Of a DNA stretch of 64,000 nt, positions 12,050-20,705 are shown in pieces (position 1 is the stretch's first letter; each line of letters starts with the position of its first letter). A program made the position numbers and the translations under genes. The notes below the pieces were generated by a model that was not told where the DNA came from, made no database searches, and saw nothing but the letters and a program-made list of their open reading frames with translations. The stretch is from positions 1,127,001 to 1,191,000 of the forward strand of contig JADEYG010000002.1 in NCBI GenBank assembly GCA_016906335.1, given 5' to 3'. Source of the DNA: Novakomyces olei (Eukaryota; Ascomycota; Novakomycetes; Novakomycetales; Novakomycetaceae).

Positions 12050-12140
12050 GGCAAACGATACATTGCCCGTACTTGGCCGTTATTTTATCCAGTATTTTAA
12101 TCGTAGGGCTCTAGTCATACATTATACTGCATGGCAGAGG

Positions 12141-12190
12141 CAACTAACCCTAACCCTAATTTTATATTTATATTTTTGACTAACCCTAAC
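12141..12190. promoter_or_regulatory. Telobox cluster in the DSC3 / SDR divergent promoter
   Basis: Four units of TAACCC(TAA) lie in the 182 bp between the two start codons: two adjacent (12145-12158), then one followed by a degenerate copy (12179-12190). Such motifs are bound by Tbf1/Teb1-type Myb factors in yeasts. Function here is inferred from position only. Confidence 0.55.
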
Positions 12191-12231
12191 ACTAACAAAC
12201 GGCACATGTGGCAGGCAGGCAGTGTGGGGTA

Positions 12232-13119
12232 ATGGCGCACCCACGCGCGCCATCTGACTGGAGAAATCAGGTGGCAGTAGTCACCTCGTGTACTGCTGAT
12301 GGAAGCGTGGCAAATGAGACGGCTTTGCTTTTGTGTCGCTGCCAGGTGCATGCAGTAGTAGTGGCCGATAGTAATAGGACAGGCCTTGCCGCCTTGACGG
12401 ATCGGTGCCAGGCTGCTAGCAAAGGCAGCACACACGTGTTGCCCGTCGTATGCGATGCATCCTCAGAGAGACAAGTGCTACAATTGCTTTCGTATGTGTT
12501 TCCTCGTGGATAAAGCTCACATTAAGACAGGTTCTGGTCAGGTTTGGACGGTTAGACGTGTACATTACAGGTTATTCCAATATGACGCCCGCTGGTTACG
12601 CTGCAAGCATCGATGCGTATGTTGCACTTGTTCGCTTTGTTTTGTTTTGTTTTTCATTATTTATTTTTTGGTTTTTGTTTTCAATTTTGAACTTTTATAT
12701 CTTTTTATTTTTTTTAATTTTTTTAATTTTTATTGATTAACCTCTCTAACTATGCTAGCGCGCTGGCTGCCATTAAACACGCCAGTGCGGCTATGCGTGC
12801 GAGCAAGACACTTCCCACCGGCTGCATTATCTTTACTAGTCCCAGTTTAAACGCTGAGTCTATGCCCTGTTTAAGTGCCCGTACTGCTATTCTGTCTATA
12901 CTGAACGTTTCTGCCTTACGATTGGCCGCTGAGAATATAAGGGTCAACGCTGTGTCATGTGAACCAGCTTCCATGGCCGCGGGAGTACGGCCACTTGAAA
13001 TGGCGGCGCGTGATGCAGCGAGACGGATTCTGGCAGTAATCAACTCAAAAATTAATGGCAAGCTGTTTGCTGTTCCTTGTTCTCAGAATAATGCCGCATG
13101 GATTAATTCGCGGATTTGA
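12232..13119 (+). CDS. SDR-fold protein lacking catalytic residues
   Basis: Proposed exons: 12232-12491, 12527-12616 and 12759-13119 (236 aa). The fold is that of a short-chain dehydrogenase: VAVVTS at the first strand, RFGRLDVYIT at strand 4, CIIFTSPS at strand 5, and RLAAENIRVNAVSCEP near the C-terminus. Key motifs are lost. The Rossmann TGxxxGxG reads TSCTADGS, NNAG is replaced by TGYS, and the YxxxK pair is replaced by LSART. All other reading frames are interrupted, while this one is open across two introns with good branch points (CTCTCTAACTATGCTAG at the second). It is therefore probably an expressed non-catalytic SDR or one with a new role, though a young pseudogene is not excluded. 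Start chosen at the first ATG in frame. Confidence 0.72.
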
Positions 13120-13363
13120 TTTATGTCTAAATTTGATATTGCCAATCGGCATTATGAATGATTGCTGTCGGTCGTACCTCTTGAATAATTTTAGCGCTCT
13201 ATCAAAGTTGTATTCCTTTTGGATTAGAACGATAAGCGGACTCGAATTCGGTTTAACATTTATAGATTAACAGCCCTATGTTGAGATTTCGTTTTAATTG
13301 TTTTCTTTAACGCACGGAGAAAGGAAAGCGAGACTAAAAAAATCTTTAAATTTAGACTTGAAG

Positions 13364-14959
13364 TCAAAGAGGTTTGGAAATTGGGCAGTCTTTAATGGAC
13401 CTTGGCGAAACTTTCCCCTGCTTTGGAGAAACGTCAAAATCGAAAATCTATTGGTCGTTAGTGATGGGATTTGTTCGATACTTACGTCAATAGGCATCCC
13501 AAGCGTAGTTGCAGCATTTGGAATGTCCACTACGCCCGCAACATGTCCCTCAACGGGGGCAGCGCTCAACAAAAGATACAGCTGATACCCCGAGTAACCA
13601 AAACGTTTAAAGTACTCAATACAATTAAGGCACGATTGGCGGTAAGCAACTGTTGCATCGAGAAAATGCTGTTTCCCGTGTTCGTCGACAGAAATTCCCT
13701 CAAACGTAAGATAGCGGGACGGAGAAAACTGAGGCTGAACGGGACCCGGGAAGAAAAAGGGGTTTCGCACAGCCATATCAGAAACGCCGTTCTTGATCAC
13801 ATCAAACTTGATTGTAATTACACCGGCCATCTCAATGGCTCCGCAAAAGCTGATCTCTCCATCGCCTATATAGTGTGTTTAGTTTGAGCAAGGTAACACA
13901 AAAATCATGTATGAGTACCTTGAGAAAAATGCAAATCGCCAATAGAAAATTTTGCACCCTCTACATAAACTGGAAGGTAAGATTTACTTCCACGGCCGAC
14001 GTTTTTGCAGTCAACATTGCCACCATGTTCGCGGGGCGGGATCGTGCGAGCTCCCTCACGATGAATCTTTGCCGCCAAGTCCTTATCGGAGAAATTGAGT
14101 GACCCAGCATGTGCGCCTGTGCTCAGTGGAAGCTGGGCTACAGTTTTCCCCACACTCTGTTCCTTTTCTTCGACCAAGCTGGTTTCGCGATCTGTCCATG
14201 TTTTAAGCAATTCTTTGGACGGCGCACAGCCCCTAAGGCATTAGCAACGACAAGATTATTCTGTCAATCGTGATTTTGTAGCAGGTTCGTGTATGACACA
14301 GGTCGTCAGATACGAAACGATACCAATAAACAATGATTAAACGAGATAAAGCGTACAAGCAATCAAAGTGCAGACTTACATCAAACCTGGATGAATCATT
14401 CCGGCAAAACGCACGCCTGGAACATGTCGGGAGGACGCGTACACACCTGCCCCATTAGTATAGATGCCGCAATAACAATCGTACCCTCAAAGTCCCAGAT
14501 CGCCTTTGCTGCTTGAGGATAGTGATCATCGAGGAACCCTCCTCCATTTTTCTTGTCAAATATTCCTGTAAACCCCCATGGCTGTTCAGGCAGAGGCTGG
14601 ATTTCAACAATCTCTACGACAAGCACATCGCCAGGCTCACAATTAGCCACGTGAATTGGCCCAGAAAGATAATGAATCCGCGTCAAATCAACGTCACGGA
14701 GATCGTCGGCCGAGTCGTTATCACCGATCTGTCCGCCCGTCCAATCAACACATTCAATATTGACTACTTCGCCGGGTTCGACGTGTGCAGCTGCTTCGAC
14801 TGCCCAATGTCAGCGCCACACGCACTACCGTCTTACCATCAGGGTGCCTATATCATCAGTCACATGACCAACACAATAATCTTACCATCGATTATGAAAG
14901 CATTTCTGCTCATACGCCTCTTTGGACAAATCAGCCTTGATCGCTGTTCTAATGGCCAT
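13364..14959 (-). CDS. Formamidase (FmdA/AmdA family)
   Basis: Hydrolyses formamide to formate and ammonia; cytosolic nitrogen-scavenging enzyme. Proposed exons: 14959-14886, 14847-14837 (11 nt), 14799-14485, 14446-14380, 14232-13919, 13865-13486 and 13447-13364, giving 414 aa, near the usual length of about 410. Joined, residues 20-60 read NRW-HPD-VEAAAHVEPGEVVNIE, matching the fungal family. Then come VDWTGGQI, HYLSGPIHV, WGFTGIF, WDFEGVYASSRHVPGVRFAG, EGARTIPPREHGGN, HFSQGDGEISFCGAIE and APVEGHVAGVVDIPNA. The last exon gives IFDFDV. All six introns are 35-150 nt with clear branch boxes. Three GATA boxes lie upstream, consistent with the nitrogen (AreA/Gat1) control known for formamidase in Aspergillus; that control is inferred here. 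Confidence 0.94.
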
Positions 14960-15046
14960 CTCGGACGGATACAATGCGCGAGTGGGACCATTAACGCTCC
15001 CCACACTAATATATACTCGTGTTAATTTGCGCTCCTTGACATTTTC

Positions 15047-15233
15047 CTTATCGGGCAGTCAGTTGCGTCTGATAAGAAAAGTCTCCAATCTTTTGGCGCT
15101 ACCCCAACTGCCGATACTGCTTTTGACAAGCAGTGTTATGTGCCGCCGTCAGCCTATTATATTCTATAAAACAATTAAATAATAATCTCGCCTATTAATC
15201 TCGAATACTATCTAATAATAATTGTGACTTATC
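15047..15233 (-). promoter_or_regulatory. Three GATA boxes upstream of formamidase
   Basis: GATAAG is present at 15052-15047 (minus), 15071-15076 (plus) and 15233-15228 (minus), that is 90-275 bp before the formamidase ATG. Clustered HGATAR sites are the binding sites of nitrogen-regulatory GATA factors. Confidence 0.5.
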
Positions 15234-15641
15234 GTACAACGTCCATTTCTGCCAGTGAGGAGAATGGGCACGGAGAGTTCAAGGCCACAACTAGTCTTTA
15301 TGTCTCCTACTACCCGTTTGACGGTTTGGTAGACCTTTTGAGAATACCGTTCTCTTACGCTAACATCCTGCTGTAAAGAGCACCCCGGAATTTTTACGAC
15401 TATACTGAGCTACAGGGGGGCTAAAGACAGCCGAGCAAGGGTGCAGGATTATTCGCCTGAAAATAAATAGTTTTGTTATTTATAGTAAATGTATACAATG
15501 ATATCAACTCGTACCCATTAGGAATATCAGTGCCCGCCTTTTGCACTGTTTCCCATCAAACCAAGAACAGTTTTCCTACACCTTTCTACTGGCCATAGAT
15601 GCAAAATCGGAGGGCATCAGTAGGAGTAAAGGTATGCAAAT

Positions 15642-15645
<4 letters not shown>

Positions 15646-15683
<38 letters not shown>
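15646..15683 (+). repeat. Poly(A) tract, 38 nt
   Basis: Uninterrupted A run in an intergenic region. No target-site duplication or 5' gene remnant was seen, so it is treated as a mononucleotide microsatellite and not as a retroposed tail. Confidence 0.85.
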
Positions 15684-15685
<2 letters not shown>

Positions 15686-15725
15686 AAAACCTGTTGCCAA
15701 AATCAAATCGCCCCACTCATGGACG

Positions 15726-18080
15726 CTACTTCTTCGGCAAGAGAGAAGAGTTGCTGTCCTCCCGCATCATCTCTGGGACCTGAGGGATGGCCAAATCTTC
15801 CACAAACTTTGAGCTCCTTCGGTGGTCAGGCTGTGGTTCGTCAAAGACAGTATCAAAGGGATTGACATTTTCTTGCCCGTGATGCTCAGTGTCCTTGTAC
15901 GCTTCAACGTCCGTTTCGGAGATAAATGAGGAATCGTCTCGAGCTACAACGACGTTTTTGACGTCTTTGGTTGAAGCAATTGTGTATCCATCAAAATTAG
16001 ACTGGCCTTTACTTTTTCCATCATAGCACTGGGCCTCTAGGCTTGCACTGTCATCGCTTTTACTGCTCTCAATGTCAGCCATTGTGATTCCACGTTCACT
16101 AGCGCCATCTGATAATTGTCCATCAGGGGTTATCTTTCCCAAAACACTCCGCCTTCTACGGCGAGCTAATTGCAAAACCATGCTTGTTATCATAAGAACA
16201 ACGAGCAAAACTGTGAGTATGCATTGCAAGACTACGAGCGCAATGCCCAAAACAGATTTGGCAGTGGCAGAGACTCCAATTGCTTCGATGAAAACAAGCA
16301 TGCAAACTGCCATGATGATGCGCACAATGCTGATCAATATATTTACGACATTGAGGCTCCTGGACTCAAATGGAAACATGATAAACAGCATAGAGATCAT
16401 GAAAAGCTCTAAAGCAATATTGCAGCCAACTTGCGCTTTCCCGTGTCCATCTCCCAGTGCAATGATGCATCCCTTGCTGAACGCATACAAAATGACTGGG
16501 AAAAAGAACCACCAGCTTTGCAAGCGGTAAGAATCATAAAACACGCCGTATTGCTTTCGAAACTGTTTGTTCACGTAAAGCACTTGTCTCGCATTGTTAC
16601 GCTGCAGTCTTCGCTGTCTCAAATAAAACATTACAATACGCACAGAATATGCAATCAAAAGAAGGGAGAAGGCGGCCAGCGTAGAGGCAGCCAGAACGCT
16701 AGCTAACCATGAATCCCCATTGCGAAACTGAAATAGGCACACGATTGTCCATGCGCAAAAAAGCAGCAGTATCGTGCGCACCACGAGCCCCGTCATTACG
16801 TTCCAGTAATTTAAACGAAACTTGTTTAACCATTTAGGAAACCTTTTATTCCTCGCCATTGTGGCGGCTGCCAGTTCTAGTATCAGCTTGAGCAACAGGC
16901 ACGCTGCAATTATTGACGCAATAATGATCAGGTACAACAGAAACGCGGTCATAAACGTGTTTTCTGTCGGCACACGGATCCGCTCAACGAATATCCTGAA
17001 CCCCTGCTCAGTGTTTTTTATTAGCCCAGACGCGTCTGTCACAGCCCGTTTGTGCAAATGTCTGACTTGTATACTATTGCCACTGTCCGGCTGCTGATTG
17101 GCCGAATGGCCGTACCTCAATTCTCGATGGCTTGTAGTAGTCCAGTTACTGGTCGCAGTATGGCCTCCAGTCAAGTACCGCATATGATCAATCGATCTTT
17201 GCATTGGCCCCCACCCCACAATCAGTGAGGACCATGCAAAGTTTGATGCAAACTCCCTGTAAATCTCGGGATAGTCGAGCGACATGGCGGATGAGAAGGT
17301 TATGGCTTGAAACCAGCCAAGAGCATCCACAAACCCAACGGCTGCGCCTGGGCTCATGAGCGGGTACCCCATTAAAGAGCTGCCAGCAGAAACTGCAAGC
17401 GTCCCTACAGCAAACCCAAACGAAGCATAAGCCACACTATGGCGCCGGACGGATTTACCATTCGTCACCGCAACGTCAAGGCACAAGACAGTGCCGTTAG
17501 ACTGTGCATCAACGAATTCAACACGTGCCGTGCAGTCCAAGTTGGGGACAGTGAAGGCGGTGGAGGGGATCTGGTCCATTTCCTCCTGTGTTAGTGTAAG
17601 CGTGCTTGTAACATTGAGCGCCTGCTGCGGAACAGGACACAGTGCCGGAATCGTATTAGGCTCGGCACAGGGATCGATGCGCGTACTGTACACCTGTCTG
17701 CCGTAAGCATCGACGCGAATAAAGGCTGCAAGCAAGTTAGTTAAAGCCCACAACAAACATGAATCTCCAAAAAACATGAATCTCCAACAAACATGAATCT
17801 CCAACAAACATGAATCTCATAAATTCTTATAGAGGTCCGTCTTACCAGATACGTGCTGCTCTCGATTCGATGATCCGTCTACGTGGAAGGTTAAACGCCG
17901 AGAATTGCGGTCGAGGTAAAGTGACGCGCCCTCAACGACTACATCGTTATTGCTGCTGCTACTGCAGCGCGTGACACGCGACGTTGCCAGGTAGTCGGAG
18001 GCACTCGCCGGCCGAGAGCATAAAGCTCCAACGAGGGAAAGCCAAGCGAGAAGCGAGTACACAAAGCGAGACATTGGCAT
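15726..18080 (-). CDS. TRP-like ion channel / FLC family membrane protein
   Basis: Fungal TRP-like (Pkd2/Flc/YOR365C) family: secretory-pathway or plasma-membrane calcium-linked protein. Proposed exons: 18080-17846 and 17725-15726 (744 aa). Exon 1 starts with a signal peptide (residues 1-27, VYSLLAWLSLVGALC) and the beginning of an ML-like lumenal domain. Exon 2 continues AFIRVDAYGRQVYSTRIDPC, with LCPVP and cysteines typical of the domain. About nine hydrophobic segments follow (e.g. AFLLYLIIIASIIAACLLLKL). The tail of about 140 residues is acidic and cytosolic, rich in Ser/Asp. The 120-nt intron holds four copies of a 17-nt repeat, with the branch box CTAAC after it. The ORF running from exon 2 up into those repeats is an artefact. 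Assignment to FLC rather than Pkd2 subfamily is unsure. Confidence 0.85.
17752..17819 (-). repeat. 17-nt minisatellite in the channel-gene intron
   Basis: Four near-perfect copies of ACAAACATGAATCTCCA (plus-strand reading), one with a single change. It fills the middle of the 120-nt intron without touching the splice signals. Confidence 0.9.
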
Positions 18081-18742
18081 TTGTTTACTACTGCCTTGGC
18101 CAAGTCGTGTGCTTTGACGATCAGTCCTGGCTCATATTCTTCCAGGCCAAGCCACTATGATGGAAAATGTGGCTATACGTATACATACATAGTTTGTATA
18201 TGTATATACATACGTATATAGATATACTATAATTATATACATATACTATAATCATATACATATATACGTACAATAATTATATACATACACGTACACATGC
18301 AAGGGAGGTACGCGTGTCACGTGAATATAGTCACGAGCCAGAATAGGAAACCATGAAACTGGAACACTATATAATAATACCACTATACCTGTGCGCCGGC
18401 TCCTGCATAATATGTATATTGGAACGCGCATAGTGCCGTTCACATTGATGCATCGCGTATATAAATAGAACATTATGAATTTTGACAAGAATCATTGAGC
18501 AAGTAATCATGAACGCATGGCTAGTGTTTACATAGTCGCCAAACTCGTTACTGTTCGAGCTGTATTTGCCACTGTCTATTGGCTGTGTAGTGGAATAGCT
18601 AAAGAGGGGAATAGCTAAAGAGCCAGCGACGATTTGGATCGTCACTTGATACACGCCTGACTGCGCACAACTCGATATGGTAGAAAGGTTCATTAATTAT
18701 CGTCATCTCGAATTATAGTGCTATGGAAGCAGTGCAGGCAGC
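18081..18742. other. Intergenic with TA-rich low complexity
   Basis: About 18175-18300 is a run of TATACATA/ATATAT units upstream of the channel gene. TCACGTGA occurs near 18316. Short ORFs on the minus strand lack features of real proteins. Confidence 0.5.
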
Positions 18743-19530
18743 CTAATTACTGCCCTCAGGCTTGCTTGGGCTGATTTTAAGGCTGCGTAATGTGGCCGTG
18801 AAGGGCGCTTGTGAATAATTGGTTTCACCACCGGCCCACTCGATAGTGCCCTGACCGTTGCTGGGATCGCCACCGGCCCATAGGCCGACTTTTACCTGCA
18901 TTGGCGTGTTGATATCGCCAGGCCACACAGAACGGTTTGCGCTTCGCACTATTCTATCGTCAACGAGCCATTCAATCGCCTTGGGACTCCATTGGACCGT
19001 GTAGTCGTGGAATTCGCTTTGTGTTTGCTGTATTTTGGCTGAGCCGGCACTGCCATAATTTTGGCCTGTGCCCACTATCCCTTTGGAGTAGAAATTAGAT
19101 TGAACCTCGTCAGGGTAGCCCCCCAACCATTCCCAATCGATTTCGTCCTTTACCGGTGACATTAAAAGCGCGGTCGTCACTATGCCTTGGCCTTTTATTT
19201 AGCACGCACACAGGGCCAATGAGACGTACCTTTTGCAGTTTTGAGCGATAGCTGTAAAGAGCCGTATGTGAAATTGGATCGTGATACGAGAGTAGGATAA
19301 TCACCCTGTTTTTCAAGGCTTATCTCGAGGCCGTCGTCCGTTGGCCGTAATGAACCGCCACCTATAACTGACCAATCATGTGCAGAAACATTCTTGCTGT
19401 TTGTAAAGTTAAATACCTGGTCCGGATTCGTCACACTCGCTCGACTTGTTCCAGTCGCAGCTCCTGTTCCAGGAGCCGGTGCAGCGTATGCGCAAGCAAG
19501 GACACTAACAAATGCTATACCTGCCCTCAT
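18743..19530 (-). CDS. Secreted GH16 glycosidase/transglycosylase, CRH-like
   Basis: Cell-wall enzyme of glycoside hydrolase family 16; fungal Crh proteins link chitin to beta-glucan. Proposed exons: 19530-19230 and 19191-18743 (249 aa; 38-nt intron with GTGCTAAAT before the acceptor). Signal peptide at residues 1-17 (RAGIAFVSVLACAYA). Catalytic motif DEIDWEWLGG with nucleophile and acid/base glutamates at about 117-121, preceded by GIVTTALLMS formed across the splice. Further GH16 blocks: FHDYTVQWSPKAIEWLVDD and MQVKVGLWAGGD. The protein ends soon after the catalytic domain, without the Ser/Thr-rich region and GPI signal usual in Crh1/Utr2, so it is predicted to be released into the medium or wall. 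TATAAA lies about 45 bp upstream. Confidence 0.88.
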
Positions 19531-19916
19531 CGTTCTAGCAGACTTTGGATACAGATGCTTGGCGCATCCTTTTTATATTGATTTTCGTTTCTATTATTAT
19601 GCTCCTACGGTAATGCTGCTATTCCGAGACCACTGTTTCCCCTGAATATCATAAATACCGATAACCGGGGATTTTCGCCCTATTCGGATGTGTCAGTTGG
19701 CAAAGCCTAATTTCTGCAACAGCGAGTCGGGCAGACTAGCTAAACGATTCAAGCATTATTCTCCACGCTGATCGACTGTGCGGAGGCCACAAGACTGTCA
19801 AAGACCAGAATCTAATACTCTTGGAATATTTCATTTTTCCAATTTTATTGTATCTCTTGACACTGCATTTTTGTCGCTATGGCGACCAACGGTTGCCCCG
19901 CAACTTCATTAAACCT
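19531..19916. other. Intergenic, GH16 promoter
   Basis: Contains a TATAAAAAGG box on the minus strand near 19575. No gene seen. Confidence 0.4.
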
Positions 19917-20102
19917 TCATTTCCCTTCTAGGAGTATGATCAACAAGTAAACAGCGATAGAGCTGAATATACTCATAGAGACGATTGTGCGCCAACGTAG
20001 ACAATTCTCTTGTTGTGGCGGCGGCAGATGCTCGTCCGCTTTGGAGGTATCCTCGCAGTCATAGTCAGGGCATACGATAAGCGCTTCGGGGTTCGCGTTC
20101 AT
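19917..20102 (-). CDS. Possible tail-anchored small protein (61 aa)
   Basis: ATG-initiated 61-codon frame: acidic, proline-containing cytosolic N-terminus with four cysteines, then one C-terminal hydrophobic helix (about residues 40-57, TIVSMSIFSSIAVYLLIIL) and EGK. The layout is that of a tail-anchored protein. A TATATAA box lies about 30 bp before the start, and the gene would be divergent from UBR1. I do not recognise a family. Moderate support only. Confidence 0.42.
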   Translation of the reverse strand: MNANPEALIVCPDYDCEDTSKADEHLPPPQQENCLRWRTIVSMSIFSSIAVYLLIILLEGK

Positions 20103-20705
20103 GGTTAGCGTGCGTTAGTCTCTGGTCTGCTTATATAATCTCTCTCGTATTTTACGTCATGTGGATTTTATAATATTATTATAGCTCATACATAATGACT
20201 GGTACAATAGTCGCTACGGCTGAGGCACGATAGAGCTGCAAATGGCATAGTATCCCATACGCCACATCAATACGATATGTCAAGAGTAGTGTGGCGTACA
20301 CAGTAAATCCACGATCATTTCAATCATCGACTTTCCATCTTTGTTCTACTGTCAACCCGCAAAAGGAACCCGTGTGACAGATCAATTAATTATACTTGAA
20401 ACGACCGTTGCAACGGTAACGCGCTTAATTTGCTTTAAAAGTTTATGACATGACACATGGCAAGTAACGTTGCCTCCACGTGAATCACAGTGTGAATCAC
20501 TCTTAACTGTATGAAAAGCACGATAGGCAGCAAAGTATGACACGCGTCAGCTACGTATGGCAAACAAGTAACCTTTACGCCAGACTATTACGGTACTAAA
20601 TGTCTAAAACACAATTTAGAATTTTTGTGTAGATTTATGTAGATTTAACAACCGTTTAATTAAATTGTTTGCTAATACTGTCGAGATCTATGCAGCAAAA
20701 GCAGT
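20103..20705. other. Divergent interval upstream of UBR1
   Basis: AT-rich promoter region; includes TATATAA near 20131 (for the minus-strand small ORF). No other gene seen. Confidence 0.4.

Larger units (their letters stand above)
14960..15725. other. Formamidase promoter and channel-gene 3' flank
   Basis: Contains the GATA boxes listed separately and a 38-base poly(A) run at 15646-15683 (plus strand). The plus ORF through the poly(A) encodes a lysine run and is an artefact. No gene seen. Confidence 0.5.

Noticed and set aside
15541-15783. 80-aa plus ORF with a lysine run
   Set aside because: Driven by the 38-base poly(A) tract and overlapping the 3' end of the channel gene.
17752-17819. 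Short regular repeats considered as CRISPR-like or transposon ends
   Set aside because: Units are directly adjacent without spacers and lie inside a eukaryotic intron; no terminal inverted repeats or target duplication.
18367-18693. 108-aa minus ORF upstream of the GH16 gene's 3' side
   Set aside because: No ATG-anchored domain features and AT-microsatellite surroundings.
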